Below are positions 54,494 to 64,000 of a stretch of DNA of 64,000 bases, one piece after another. The position numbers and the translations under genes were made by a program. The notes beneath the pieces are model-generated. The model ran no database searches. It saw nothing but the letters and a program-made list of their open reading frames with translations, and was not told where the DNA came from. Each line of letters starts with the position of its first letter. Within the stretch, counting starts at the first letter, position 1. The DNA is from Stakelama sediminis (GTDB lineage Bacteria; Pseudomonadota; Alphaproteobacteria; Sphingomonadales; Sphingomonadaceae), in NCBI RefSeq assembly GCF_014199335.1, contig NZ_JACIJI010000002.1, positions 248,001 through 312,000 on the forward strand, read 5' to 3'.

Positions 54494-55561
54494 TTAGACC
54501 GACTGTTCGCCGAATGCGCGGCGCAGGGCATTCATCTTGGCATGGGTGAACTGCTTCGCGATTGACGTATCCGCTCCAGCACCGTCGAAGCCGTGAAACG
54601 CCCCCGGCACGATATGCAATTCAGTTGCGACGGCATCGTCGATCAGTCGCTTGGCATAGGTGATGTCTTCATCGACGAACAGGTCGATAGAGCCGACGCC
54701 GATAAAGGCGGGCGGCAGGCCGGCCAGGCTTTTCGTGCGGGCCGGTACTGCTGTTACGGGGACGGTTGCGGTGCCGGGCTGTTGCCCCAGGAATGACCGC
54801 CATCCGAACACATTTGCCGGTACGTCCCAGCCGATGACGCCGATACCGGGCGGCGGCATCCGCGTGCTGCCGGTGCGATCGTCGAGCATCGGATAGATCA
54901 GGCACTGGAACATCACCGGCACTTCGCCGCGATCCCGAGCAACAATCGCCAGTAGCGCAGCATGACCGCCCCCGGCGCTTTCGCCCATCACGGCAATGCG
55001 TTTGCGGTCGACGCCGAGCGTCGCAGCGTGATCGTACAGCCATTTCAGAGCAGCGTAATTCTGTTCGACCGACACCCGATAGGTTGCTTCTGGCGCAAGC
55101 GCGTAATCGACGGTGACGATGGTGCAGTCGAGCGCCTTCGCCATTTCCTGTTTGGGCCTTATCTCGCTGCGGGCACTGCCCAACACGAAACCACCGCCAT
55201 GGGTATGCAGGATCGCCGGGCGCTTTGTCCCGCCTGCATTGATCACATAGATGATCACGTCGGGAATGCCCTTGCCGACGGGAATGCTGTGCTTGGCAAA
55301 TGGAATGTCGGGCAGGGGAGGTGCCACCGAACCATCAATCTGTTTGCGGATATTCAGATAGTTTTTGGTAAGCGGCGGGCCGTTTCGCCACGCTGCTTCC
55401 TTGCGTGCGATGGACAGAAGTTCGGGATTGACGAGAGCAAGCGCAGCCTTTGTCTTCGCATCAAGCGCTTCTGCAAACAAAGGCGAACCGTCGCCCAGCG
55501 TCGCCATCGTTCCCAACAGCGCTACGCCCCTCGCGATGTCGCGACGTGTAAATTCCGGCAT
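54494..55561 (-). CDS. HSL-type esterase/lipase, Tat signal
   Basis: A 355-residue alpha/beta hydrolase of the hormone-sensitive-lipase (family IV) type. The oxyanion motif HGGGFVLG, nucleophile elbow GESAGGG, acid in SIDLFVDED, and His in PGAFHGFDG form the active site. The N-terminus MPEFTRRDIARGVALLG has a twin-arginine motif, suggesting export folded into the periplasm. Short-chain acyl esters, possibly acetylated sugars, are the likely class of substrate. The 231-base upstream gap contains three copies of an ATCCGACAT-like element. It is convergent with otsA. Confidence 0.85.
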   Translation of the reverse strand: MPEFTRRDIARGVALLGTMATLGDGSPLFAEALDAKTKAALALVNPELLSIARKEAAWRNGPPLTKNYLNIRKQIDGSVAPPLPDIPFAKHSIPVGKGIPDVIIYVINAGGTKRPAILHTHGGGFVLGSARSEIRPKQEMAKALDCTIVTVDYALAPEATYRVSVEQNYAALKWLYDHAATLGVDRKRIAVMGESAGGGHAALLAIVARDRGEVPVMFQCLIYPMLDDRTGSTRMPPPGIGVIGWDVPANVFGWRSFLGQQPGTATVPVTAVPARTKSLAGLPPAFIGVGSIDLFVDEDITYAKRLIDDAVATELHIVPGAFHGFDGAGADTSIAKQFTHAKMNALRRAFGEQSV

Positions 55562-55596
55562 TTGACCTCTCCTGTATGCTCGTCAGGGTTCGGCAT

Positions 55597-55730
55597 ATCC
55601 GACATGTAAAAACGAGCGATCATCCCGGAAACGCCAATGTCGGATGTGGTTCTTAAACCATGCCTATGGTTGCGATAACAAGACCGGAGTCAAGCCATTG
55701 AATCGGCGTGTCAAAAAGAAACATCCGACG
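55597..55730. repeat. Three ATCCGACAT-type elements upstream of the esterase
   Basis: ATCCGACAT (55597-55605) recurs inverted as ATGTCGGAT (55637-55645), and a near copy, ACATCCGACG, lies at 55721-55730. The two inverted copies are 31 bases apart, close to three helical turns. They sit directly behind the esterase start and could be binding sites of a dimeric repressor. Confidence 0.4.
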
Positions 55731-55792
55731 TGGTATCCGTATGCGATAGTGAAGCCTCAATTTTAGGTGCGCCGAAAGGGTCTGGCGTAGTC

Positions 55793-58700
55793 TCAGCTCT
55801 TTTTAGCCTGCTTCGTCCCGGTGACGACGCGGCCGGTCCGCTGCAGCTTGCCCCAGCCGACCTGCGGGCCGCGTACCGCCTGAGCGATGGCTTTCAGCAC
55901 GACATAATACATCACCTGTCGATAGCCGATCCGCTGCGGAACGAGCAGCCACAGCAGCCGCCAGCGTTCACGCCGCTCAAGTGCAAAGGCGACCGTCGCA
56001 GCGAGCAGGTCGATTGCCGTGAATACCAGCCAGTAGGCGAGCATCTTTTCGACATCGTGCGATGTCTGTGCCCAGCCGTGCGCTTCGACCGCCAGGTAGG
56101 TGGTGAAGAAACTGACCAGCAGGGCGAGGTCGATGATCGGCGATATCGCCGCCAGCACGATCTGGAACACGATCGCCTGCGGCAACCCGATCCGGGCGAG
56201 GCCGCGTGGCTTGCCGGTGGCCATCACCGCGCGATGTTTCCACAAGCATTGCAGTGTCCCGAATGCCCAGCGGAAGCGCTGCTTGGCCAGCGACCTGAAG
56301 CTTTCGGGTGCTTCCGTCCACGCTACCGCGAACTGGTCGTACCGCACCGTCCAGCCCGCGCGCTGGATCGCGATGGTCAGATCCTGATCTTCGGCCAGCG
56401 TATCGTGCGGATAACCGCCCACCGCACGGATGGCCTCAAGCCGCCAGGCACCGACTGCACCCGGCACCACGGTGATGGCGTTCAGCCTGCCCAGCGCACG
56501 CCGTTCCAGATTTTGTGCAGTGACATATTCCAGCGCCTGCCAGCGGGTGACGAGGTTGACGCGATTGCCGACCTTGGCATTCCCGGCCACCGCGCCCAGG
56601 GTTGGGTCTTCGAACCAGCGTGCAAGACGCGCGATGGTGGTCGGCTCGAACTGCGTGTCGGCGTCGAGTGCGATGACGATTTCGGATTCGACCAGCTCAA
56701 GCGCCCGGTTGAGTGCCCGGGCCTTGCCGCCATTTTCCAGCGTCAGCAGGCGGACGCGCGGGTTACCCGCAAAAGCCTCCGCAACCACGGCACTTGTACG
56801 GTCGGTTGAGCCGTCATCGACAACGATCACATCGACTCTGACCTCGGTTGACGCCAGCACCCCGTTGACGGCCCGTTCGATTACACGTTCCTCATTGAAC
56901 GCAGGGATCAGAACCGTCACCGAGCGTCGGGGATCAATTTCCGGGAACACCTCGCGATTTTCGCGCCGCGCCTGAATCAATGCCAGCGCCGACAGGGTGA
57001 TTGCACGCAGGATGCCGATGCTGATCGCAAAGAAGAACAGCCAGCGCAATGCAATAACGATGCCGCCGAGGATCGTAAACAGCGCCAGATCGGCCCCCGC
57101 CATCATCCGGTCACTCTGAGAAATCGGCGGCATCACCGTTTCGTGCGACAGGCCAGCCAGGGTGGAAACGGGTACGAACCGATAGCCGTGCGCGCGCAGC
57201 TGATCGATAATGATGGGCAGCGCAGCCACGGTTTGCGCGCGATTGCCTCCCCCGTCATGCAACAGAATGATGTTGCGACTGCAAGCCGCGTCGGCGTTCG
57301 GACCGCAACTGGGCGCAGCTTTCAGCACTTCATTGATGACGGTCTGGATAATCTGATCCGTGCCCGGCCGTTTCCAGTCGTTCGGATCGACGTGCAGGCC
57401 AACCTCGATATAGCCGTGTTTTTGCGCCTGAAGTGCGGGGTCGATTTCGTCGGCGGTCGTGGGTTCAGCATCGCCGAGATACGGTGCGCGGAAGAGACGC
57501 AGCGAATGGCCGGTAAAGGCCTGGAACAGGCGCTGATTGGCGTTCAGCTCCAGCATCACCTGGCGATGCGAGACATTGGCGAGGTTGGGGTGGGTATAGG
57601 TATGGCTGCCGACCTCATCCCCGTCGCGGATCATTCTTTGCAACAGGCTGCGCTGCGTAAGAGCATTTTCGCCGACGATGAAAAAGGTTGCCGGGACATG
57701 CTTTGCTTCGAGGATGGACAGGATTTTGGGCGTCCATTCCGGGTCCGGTCCATCATCGAACGTCAAGGCCAGGTCACCGCGGATATTGCCGGTTCGCTTC
57801 ACCACATAGGGCGACGGCAGACGTCGAAACACGACATCGTCGATCAAGCCGTTCTTCGATGCCGTTGCCACACGGTCGCCGGATACCGGCGAAGCAGTGA
57901 TTTTGAGGATTTCGCCGGCGCCTTCAATATCGACATTCGTACCGGCCGGAATGGCATCGATTGCGGATGGTGCAGGCAGTGCCCGGTGGTCGCGACCGAA
58001 AATTGACCACAGACCGGGGTCTTCCGACCCCAGTCGCCACAGGGCGACTTCATCAATCCCCGCCTGCTTCAGGAAATGTAGCTGATTATAGGCCGATGCG
58101 GCGTCGAGCAGCCAGATCACATGGCGGCTGTCGCCGTCCTGAAACGCGAATCCGGAGTTGCCGCTGGCTTTGTCCCAGCTCGGCATAGCACCCGAATCGG
58201 CCGCTTCCTGCCATGCTTCCTCGACGTTCAGAGAATCGCCGCCATGATCGTGCCAATCATAGGCATAGTTGCCGAACGCAACGACCAGTTTCGATCGCGG
58301 GATACCGCGAGAAGCGTGTGCGACCTCTTGTGCGAACCATTGCTGCGATGCGATCGGTCCTGCCGGACCGCTCGTTTCATGTTCGTCATAGGTCATCAGG
58401 AACAGCTTATCGACGACCCGGGCATAGGCGGGCAGGTTCCAGTCCGGATCGCCGACCGGTGCGGCAATCGCAACCACCCATCCATGAGGCGCGAAACGCC
58501 GATGCGCCTCGGCCAGAACATCGCGATAGTCGCGCTGTGCTGAGCGCGGCAGTTGTTCGAAGTCGAAGAATATGCCGCCTGCATGATTGCGGGTGACATA
58601 ATTGCTCAACGTGTCGAGCAGGGCGTTTCGCGCGTGTGGGTCATGCAGCAGCGCGGCGGTATCCTTGCTGTCCCACTGATCGTTCAGGACATTCTGGATC

Positions 58701-59185
58701 ATCGGAAGGATGACCGGCCTATGGACTGCCTGATTGATGATGGCACGTCCCGAATTGTCGGAAAACTGAGTAATGTGATGATCGGGGCCGGTGATCGACA
58801 GCCATCCGGGAATCAGCCAGTCGAGCTGATTGATATGCCGTTGCAGCGAAGCGGTGCTCGACGGATCCCATGGCGCGGAAAAGGCGATGGCCAGCGGAAC
58901 ATCGGTGGCCGCATGTTTTGCCGGACTGCTTCCAAAAATATGCCGGGCGTACCAGTCGATATTGCGTTTGGTGCGCACGAATACACTTTGATGCGGCGGC
59001 TGCAGCTTCCGCATCGCCTGCGCTTCCGACCGGAACGGCAGCAATGGCGCGTTCGGTACCGCACCGACGGATACGAAAAAGACCGCGGCTGCCAGAATCA
59101 GCAGCGCGATAAAGGCGATAACGGCAATAAGAAAACGGCGTTTTCTACGTCCGGAAGCATCGTAGAAAACCGAAAGATCAGCCAT
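55793..59185 (-). CDS. GH18 - polysaccharide deacetylase - GT2 fusion protein
   Basis: A 1130-residue membrane protein with three enzymatic parts. After a cytoplasmic tail and a membrane helix (about 17-43), residues 95-400 form a GH18/YaaH-like domain with the D208-F-E210 core in GGIFFDFEQ. Residues 470-680 are a NodB deacetylase with TFDDGPD (D478) and SHTYTH (H528, H532) as the zinc triad. After a membrane pair (about 698-735), residues 754-975 are a processive-type GT2 with IPAFNEE, DDGSTD, DAD (840-842), ED (932-933) and QRFRW (969-973). More membrane helices follow. The layout suggests synthesis of a beta-linked N-acetylhexosamine polymer inside, with deacetylation and cleavage in the periplasm. 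The polymer is unknown and no c-di-GMP PilZ domain is seen in it. Confidence 0.85.
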   Translation of the reverse strand: MADLSVFYDASGRRKRRFLIAVIAFIALLILAAAVFFVSVGAVPNAPLLPFRSEAQAMRKLQPPHQSVFVRTKRNIDWYARHIFGSSPAKHAATDVPLAIAFSAPWDPSSTASLQRHINQLDWLIPGWLSITGPDHHITQFSDNSGRAIINQAVHRPVILPMIQNVLNDQWDSKDTAALLHDPHARNALLDTLSNYVTRNHAGGIFFDFEQLPRSAQRDYRDVLAEAHRRFAPHGWVVAIAAPVGDPDWNLPAYARVVDKLFLMTYDEHETSGPAGPIASQQWFAQEVAHASRGIPRSKLVVAFGNYAYDWHDHGGDSLNVEEAWQEAADSGAMPSWDKASGNSGFAFQDGDSRHVIWLLDAASAYNQLHFLKQAGIDEVALWRLGSEDPGLWSIFGRDHRALPAPSAIDAIPAGTNVDIEGAGEILKITASPVSGDRVATASKNGLIDDVVFRRLPSPYVVKRTGNIRGDLALTFDDGPDPEWTPKILSILEAKHVPATFFIVGENALTQRSLLQRMIRDGDEVGSHTYTHPNLANVSHRQVMLELNANQRLFQAFTGHSLRLFRAPYLGDAEPTTADEIDPALQAQKHGYIEVGLHVDPNDWKRPGTDQIIQTVINEVLKAAPSCGPNADAACSRNIILLHDGGGNRAQTVAALPIIIDQLRAHGYRFVPVSTLAGLSHETVMPPISQSDRMMAGADLALFTILGGIVIALRWLFFFAISIGILRAITLSALALIQARRENREVFPEIDPRRSVTVLIPAFNEERVIERAVNGVLASTEVRVDVIVVDDGSTDRTSAVVAEAFAGNPRVRLLTLENGGKARALNRALELVESEIVIALDADTQFEPTTIARLARWFEDPTLGAVAGNAKVGNRVNLVTRWQALEYVTAQNLERRALGRLNAITVVPGAVGAWRLEAIRAVGGYPHDTLAEDQDLTIAIQRAGWTVRYDQFAVAWTEAPESFRSLAKQRFRWAFGTLQCLWKHRAVMATGKPRGLARIGLPQAIVFQIVLAAISPIIDLALLVSFFTTYLAVEAHGWAQTSHDVEKMLAYWLVFTAIDLLAATVAFALERRERWRLLWLLVPQRIGYRQVMYYVVLKAIAQAVRGPQVGWGKLQRTGRVVTGTKQAKKS

Positions 59186-59426
59186 GGGGCGAGCGCCATC
59201 TCAAAAGCAACGCGCGCCCATAGCAGGCGTGGTGCCGAATGCTATTAGTTTTTTCAACCTGAATGGCGGCTGCACATGTTTTTCGTCATACCATCGGAGA
59301 AACGGGTGCCGGCAGCCAGCCTGAATACGGCTCATCGCGGTTAAAAAGCGACAAGCGGGGGAACCATGCACCCCCTCCACGGGTAGATACCATAGTGTTT
59401 TTCCGCAAATTCGAGAGGGGGCCGTC

Positions 59427-60950
59427 ATGGCTGACAAGACCGTTCCGCATACCACCAACGACGCCGGTATTCGCGTTCAGAGCGACGAACATTCGCTGAC
59501 GATCGGACGCGACGGGCCGATCGTCCTCAACGACCATTATCTGCTCGAGCAGATGGCGAACTTTAACCGGGAGCGCATTCCCGAACGTCAGCCCCATGCC
59601 AAGGGCGGCGGTGCGTTCGGCCATTTCGAAGTGACGCAGGATGTGAGCAAATACACCAAGGCAAAGGTGTTTCAGCCCGGCAGGAAAACCGATGCGCTGA
59701 TCCGTTTTTCGACGGTGGCAGGCGAACGCGGCAGCCCGGACACCTGGCGCGATCCGCGCGGTTTTTCGCTGAAGCTTTATACCGAGGAAGGCAATTTTGA
59801 CATGGTCGGCAATAACACGCCGATCTTCTTCATTCGCGATCCCATCAAGTTTCAGCAGTTCATCCGCAGTCAGAAACGGCGCGCGGACAATGATATGCGC
59901 GACCACGATATGCAGTGGGATTTCTGGACGCTATCCCCCGAAAGCGCGCATCAGGTCGCCTATCTGATGGGGGACCGCGGTATCCCGAAAAACTGGCGGG
60001 AGATGAACGGCTATTCCAGCCACACCTACAGCCTCATCAACGCCGATGGGGAGAAGTTCTGGGTGAAGTTCCACTTCCACACGGATCAGGGCGACGGCAA
60101 CGCCTATCTGAGCCAGGAAGAGGCGGACAGGCTGGCGGGGTCGGATGGCGATTACCATCGTCGCGACCTGTTCGAAAATATCGCCAGGGGGAATTATCCC
60201 AGCTGGACGCTCAAATGGCAGGTCATGCCCTATGAGGATGCAAAGACCTATCACATCAACCCGTTCGACCTGACCAAGGTCTGGCCGCACGAGGATTACC
60301 CGCTGATAGAGGTCGGCAAGCTGGTGCTCGACCGCAATCCCACCGATTTTCATACCGAGATCGAGCAGGCGGCATTCGAACCGAACAATATGGTGCCGGG
60401 CGTCGGCCTGTCGCCGGACAAGATGCTGCTTGCCCGCGGCTTTTCCTATGCCGATGCCCATCGCGCGCGGCTGGGCGTCAATTACAAGCAAATCCCGGTC
60501 AACAAGCCGAAAAGTCCCGTTCACAGCTATAGCAAGGACGGTGCGATGCGGGTCGAGAATGTCTCCGATCCCGTCTATGCACCGAACAGCTATGGCGGTC
60601 CGGCGGCGCAGCCCGACCTCACCGGCGAGGCGGGGCTGTGGCAGGCCGATGGCGAGATGGTGCGTGAAGCCTATACGCTGCGCGAAGACGACGATGACTG
60701 GAGCCAGGCAGGCAAGCTGGTCCGCGATGTCATGGATGATGCGGCGCGCGCACGCCTTGTCGGCAATGTCGTCGGCCATCTTTGCGATGGCGTGAGTGAG
60801 AAGGTGCTGCAACGCGCTTTCGAATATTGGCGCAATATCGACGAGGAAACCGGCAAAAACATCGAGAAGGGCGTACGCGACAAGCTGGGCGGCAAGTCGG
60901 ACCAGCCCGGCATGGCATCCGCCGTCAAAATCCCCGAACCGGCCGAATAA
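59427..60950 (+). CDS. katA: Monofunctional heme catalase
   Basis: A 507-residue clade-3-sized catalase that dismutates hydrogen peroxide. The catalytic histidine is H57 in [13 protein letters not shown], the distal asparagine lies in [12 protein letters not shown], and the proximal heme ligand is Y341 in [23 protein letters not shown] precedes ATG 59427. The C-terminal helical region ([18 protein letters not shown]) is normal for small-subunit catalases. A perfect terminator follows. The 241-base upstream gap shows no clear OxyR or EcfG site. Confidence 0.94.
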   Translation: MADKTVPHTTNDAGIRVQSDEHSLTIGRDGPIVLNDHYLLEQMANFNRERIPERQPHAKGGGAFGHFEVTQDVSKYTKAKVFQPGRKTDALIRFSTVAGERGSPDTWRDPRGFSLKLYTEEGNFDMVGNNTPIFFIRDPIKFQQFIRSQKRRADNDMRDHDMQWDFWTLSPESAHQVAYLMGDRGIPKNWREMNGYSSHTYSLINADGEKFWVKFHFHTDQGDGNAYLSQEEADRLAGSDGDYHRRDLFENIARGNYPSWTLKWQVMPYEDAKTYHINPFDLTKVWPHEDYPLIEVGKLVLDRNPTDFHTEIEQAAFEPNNMVPGVGLSPDKMLLARGFSYADAHRARLGVNYKQIPVNKPKSPVHSYSKDGAMRVENVSDPVYAPNSYGGPAAQPDLTGEAGLWQADGEMVREAYTLREDDDDWSQAGKLVRDVMDDAARARLVGNVVGHLCDGVSEKVLQRAFEYWRNIDEETGKNIEKGVRDKLGGKSDQPGMASAVKIPEPAE

Positions 60951-60971
60951 AGGCCGCGTCTCATACCCTGC

Positions 60972-61008
60972 AAAAGGCTGCGGATTTTTTGAGTCCGCAG
61001 CCTTTTTT
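60972..61008. terminator. Bidirectional intrinsic terminator between katA and mfd
   Basis: AAAAGGCTGCGGA (60972-60984) pairs with TCCGCAGCCTTTT (60994-61006) over 13 bases with a nine-base loop. The run of T after the stem on the plus strand and of A before it makes it work in both directions. It sits exactly between two convergent genes. Confidence 0.93.
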
Positions 61009-61009
61009 C

Positions 61010-64000
61010 TTATCCCGCTGCCTTGGTCAGTCCGCGTGACAGTTGCAGCGCGCCGTTCAACCGTGCCTTCGGATCGCCCCATGCCCGAGTGATCACCAGC
61101 TTCATGTCGGGGCGCAGCTTTGCCGTGCCCTTCAGCCGCTCGACATAGCCGAGCAGGCCATCGACATTGGGGAATCTGTCTTCATGGAAGGTGACAAGCG
61201 CGCCGCGCGGGCCAACATCTATTTTCGCGATACAGGCGCGTTTGGCATTCAGCTTGGTCTCGATGAGGCGCAAAAGGTTTTCGGTCGGGTCGGGCAGCTT
61301 GCCGAACCGGTCGATCATCTCGGCCGCAAACGCCTCGATCCCCTGCTTGTCCTCCACCTCGTTCAGGCGGCGGTACAGACCCATGCGCAGGTCGAGATCG
61401 GGAACATAGTCTTCGGGAATCAGGATCGGCGCATCGACGGTGATCTGCGGCGACAGGTCGCGTGGGCGTTCGTCTTTCAGTCCGCCCGATTTGACGTCGA
61501 GGATCGCCTCTTCCAGCATCGACTGATAGAGTTCGTAGCCGACTTCCTTGATGTGCCCCGACTGTTCGTCGCCCAGCAGATTGCCCGCACCGCGAATGTC
61601 GAGATCGTGGCTGGCAAGCTGGAACCCCGCGCCCAGACTTTCAAGGTCGCTCAGCACCGTCAGGCGCTTGGCCGCAGCCTCCGTCATCTGCCGTTCGGGC
61701 GGTGTCGTCATATAGGCATAGGCGCGCGTCTTCGCCCGGCCGACGCGTCCACGTAGCTGGTAGAGTTGGGCCAGTCCGAACTTGTCAGCGCGGTTGATAA
61801 TCATCGTATTGGCGGACGGAATATCGAGGCCGCTTTCGACGATAGTGGTGGAGACCAGCACCTCGAACTTCTTGTCATAGAAAGCGCTCATACGCTCCTC
61901 GACTTCGCTCGGGGCCATCTGGCCATGCGCGACGACATAGCGCACCTCTGGCACTTCCTCGCGCAGGAACTGCTCGATATCGGGCAGGTCGGCAATGCGC
62001 GGCGTGACGAAATAGCTCTGCCCGCCGCGATAATGTTCGCGCAGCAACGCTTCGCGCAGCACTACCGGATCCCATGGCATGACATAGGTTCTGACCGCCA
62101 GCCGGTCGACCGGCGGCGTCTGGATCACCGACAGCTCGCGCAGACCGCTCATCGCCATCTGCAATGTGCGCGGGATCGGCGTTGCGGTCAGCGTCAGGAC
62201 GTGGACATCCTCTTTCAGCCCCTTCAGCCGCTCCTTGTGTGTCACGCCGAAACGCTGTTCCTCATCCACCACGACAAGCCCCAGCCGCTTGAACTCGACC
62301 GCCTTGGCGAGCAAGGCGTGGGTGCCGACGACGATGTCGATGGTCCCGTCGGCCAGCTTCTCTTTAGTTGCCTTCATCTCGGCAGCGGGCACCAGTCGCG
62401 ACATGCGGCCGATTTCGATGGGAAAACCTTCGAACCGCTGGGTGAAGTTCTGAAAGTGCTGGCGTGCGAGCAGGGTGGTCGGGCACACCACCGCGACCTG
62501 CATCCCCGCCATCGCCGCGACAAAGGCGGCGCGTAACGCCACCTCGGTCTTGCCGAAGCCGACATCGCCGACAATCAGCCGGTCCATCGGCTTGCCCGCG
62601 CCAAGATCGTTCAACGCATCGGCAATCGCGCGATCCTGATCGTCGGTTTCTTCATAGGGGAAGCGATCGACGAATGCCGGATAGCCGCCCGCATCGGGTT
62701 CCGCGACCTGTGCCTGACGCAGCGCGCGCTTGGCGGCGGTGGCGATCAGTTCGCCCGCGATCTCGCGGATGCGCTCCTTCATGCGCGACTTGCGGCGCTG
62801 CCAGGCCTCACCGCCCAGCTTGTCGAGGCTGGTGCCTTCCTCGCTGGAACCGTAGCGTGAGAGCACTTCCAGATTTTCGACCGGGACGTAGAGCTTGTCG
62901 CCACCGAGATAGGTCAGTGCCACACAGTCATGCGGGCTTTGGCCGACCGGAATCGACATCAGCCCCTCATACCGCCCGATCCCATGCTCGGCATGGACGA
63001 CCAGATCGCCGGGCGAAAGTGTCGCAAGCTCGTTCAGAAACGCGTCGGTCGATTTCTTGCGCTTGCGCCGACGCACCAGCCGGTCGCCCAGCATGTCCTG
63101 TTCGGTCAGAACCGCAACGTCGGGCGCGGTAAAGCCGTGATCGAGCGGGAGGACAACCAGTGCCACGCCTGCGTCGGCGGCACCCAGCGCATGGTGCCAG
63201 TCCTCAGCCTCCCGCATCCCCGTCAGGCCATGATCGGCGAGCAGTCCGGAAAGGCGTTCGCGCGCGCCGGGCGAGTAGCTGGCGAGCACCGGCTTCCTGC
63301 CGTCCTTGCGCAGTGATGCGATATGGGCAACGACCGCCTCATACACATTGGCGTTCGCCGCACGCTCCGGAGCGAAGTCGCGTGGCCCGTCCACCCCAAA
63401 GTCCAGCACGGTCGCGCTTTCCGGCTCGTGAAAAGGGGTGGTGGTATGCGCTCGTATAGTCTTCAGCCGCTCCGACCATTCATCGGGTAGCAGATAGAGC
63501 CGATCCTCACCCAGCGGACGATAGCTGCCGGGATCGCCGGATTGCGCGCGCACGCGGTTGGCGTGATAGTCGGCAATCGCTTCGAACCGGGCATCGGCGG
63601 CACCGGAATCATTGGCGTCACGCAACACCACCGCATCGTCGGGCAAGTGGTCGAACAGCGTTTCCAGCCGCTCCTCGAACAGCGGCAGCCAGTGCTCCAT
63701 GCCTGCCAGTCGACGCCCTTCCGAGATCGCCTGATAGAGCGGATCACCGGTTGCGGTTGCGCCGAACAGATCGCGATAGCGTGAACGGAAGCGCTTGATG
63801 CTGTCCTCGTCGAGCAGCGTTTCAGATGCCGGGAGCAGGGTAAAGCCGTCGACCCGGCCCGTGGTACGCTGATCGGCCGGGTCGAAAGTCCGCACGCTTT
63901 CAATCTCGTCGCCAAAGAAATCCAGCCGCAACGCCTGCTCCGACCCCGACGGAAACAGGTCGACCAGCCCGCCGCGTACCGCGAACTCGCCCGCGTCATT
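61010..64000 (-). CDS. mfd: Transcription-repair coupling factor Mfd (5' end outside window)
   Basis: The last 996 residues of Mfd; the frame is open to base 64000, so about 150-200 N-terminal residues lie outside. Mfd displaces RNA polymerase stalled at lesions and recruits UvrA. Domains seen in order are the UvrB-homology region end, the RNA polymerase interaction domain (DLVVHAEHGIGRYEGL), the helicase with Walker A GDVGFGKTEVALRA and DEEQ box VVDEEQRFGV, motif TATPIPRTLQMAMSG, the second RecA-like domain with the QLRGRVGR motif, and the C-terminal D7 domain (DAPILIPEDYVPDLDLRMGLYRRL). Confidence 0.96.
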   Translation of the reverse strand, partial: NDAGEFAVRGGLVDLFPSGSEQALRLDFFGDEIESVRTFDPADQRTTGRVDGFTLLPASETLLDEDSIKRFRSRYRDLFGATATGDPLYQAISEGRRLAGMEHWLPLFEERLETLFDHLPDDAVVLRDANDSGAADARFEAIADYHANRVRAQSGDPGSYRPLGEDRLYLLPDEWSERLKTIRAHTTTPFHEPESATVLDFGVDGPRDFAPERAANANVYEAVVAHIASLRKDGRKPVLASYSPGARERLSGLLADHGLTGMREAEDWHHALGAADAGVALVVLPLDHGFTAPDVAVLTEQDMLGDRLVRRRKRKKSTDAFLNELATLSPGDLVVHAEHGIGRYEGLMSIPVGQSPHDCVALTYLGGDKLYVPVENLEVLSRYGSSEEGTSLDKLGGEAWQRRKSRMKERIREIAGELIATAAKRALRQAQVAEPDAGGYPAFVDRFPYEETDDQDRAIADALNDLGAGKPMDRLIVGDVGFGKTEVALRAAFVAAMAGMQVAVVCPTTLLARQHFQNFTQRFEGFPIEIGRMSRLVPAAEMKATKEKLADGTIDIVVGTHALLAKAVEFKRLGLVVVDEEQRFGVTHKERLKGLKEDVHVLTLTATPIPRTLQMAMSGLRELSVIQTPPVDRLAVRTYVMPWDPVVLREALLREHYRGGQSYFVTPRIADLPDIEQFLREEVPEVRYVVAHGQMAPSEVEERMSAFYDKKFEVLVSTTIVESGLDIPSANTMIINRADKFGLAQLYQLRGRVGRAKTRAYAYMTTPPERQMTEAAAKRLTVLSDLESLGAGFQLASHDLDIRGAGNLLGDEQSGHIKEVGYELYQSMLEEAILDVKSGGLKDERPRDLSPQITVDAPILIPEDYVPDLDLRMGLYRRLNEVEDKQGIEAFAAEMIDRFGKLPDPTENLLRLIETKLNAKRACIAKIDVGPRGALVTFHEDRFPNVDGLLGYVERLKGTAKLRPDMKLVITRAWGDPKARLNGALQLSRGLTKAAG

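Noticed and set aside
59358..59385. EcfG (general stress) promoter before katA
   Set aside because: A GGAAC box is present but no CGTT lies at 16-17 bases; the nearest is CGGG at 15.
1..64000. CRISPR arrays, insertion sequences, prophage or toxin-antitoxin genes
   Set aside because: No regularly spaced repeats, transposase motifs, terminal inverted repeats with target duplications, phage genes or toxin-antitoxin pairs were found on reading both strands.

Overview
The window is GC-rich, densely coded DNA with no insertion sequence, integrase, CRISPR array or rRNA. It looks like a chromosomal segment of an alphaproteobacterium, most likely of the order Sphingomonadales. This rests on gene content and protein style (SleB-type wall hydrolase, SelO, HPPD beginning with a MGLNGFEF block, sugar-oxidation genes, TamA/TamB), not on a marker gene. 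Both ends cut genes: an acyl-CoA dehydrogenase at the left and mfd at the right.

Layout. 1-4.4 kb: acyl-CoA dehydrogenase tail, then a minus-strand MFS exporter-cysK-sleB operon. 4.5-9.3 kb: a DUF885 lipoprotein, tRNA-Thr(TGT), and a periplasmic GH31 alpha-glucosidase behind a perfect 16-bp palindrome. 9.3-21.3 kb: housekeeping and mixed genes, namely a heptad-repeat lipoprotein, ettA, an M28 peptidase, a gamma-glutamylcyclotransferase, putP, acylphosphatase, SelO, an alpha/beta hydrolase, a GT4, a flavin oxidoreductase with a cysteine-rich tail, a glycine-zipper lipoprotein and a PilZ membrane protein.

21.5-34 kb is the main accessory region. A GntR/FCD regulator is followed by a GguC/AraD1-type FAH protein, a galactose/arabinose-type 1-dehydrogenase, and exported GH51, GH127/146, GH115 and GH2 enzymes, all on the plus strand. 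Together they would strip arabinose, (methyl)glucuronic acid and galactose side chains from plant polysaccharides such as glucuronoarabinoxylan or arabinogalactan, then oxidise the released aldose without phosphorylation. The rest of that catabolic pathway and any transporter lie outside the window or elsewhere.

34-41.2 kb: malate synthase G, a MarR regulator and gamma-glutamyltransferase on the minus strand, diverging from hppD and hmgA (tyrosine to homogentisate to maleylacetoacetate). hppD has a near-consensus promoter with a dyad over its -10 box. hmgA has a strongly folded leader. 41.2-50.4 kb: a YihY/BrkB membrane protein, the tamA-tamB outer-membrane assembly pair, and a Baeyer-Villiger-type monooxygenase. 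50.5-54.5 kb: otsB-GH15-otsA, a translationally coupled trehalose unit. 54.5-64 kb: a Tat-exported esterase, a 1130-residue GH18-NodB-GT2 fusion, a monofunctional catalase, and mfd.

The observations most worth following up are the side-chain-stripping cluster with its operator candidates, the folded hmgA leader, the inverted repeat with a five-codon ORF before the GntR gene, the GH18-NodB-GT2 fusion and the flavin oxidoreductase with a probable Fe-S tail.
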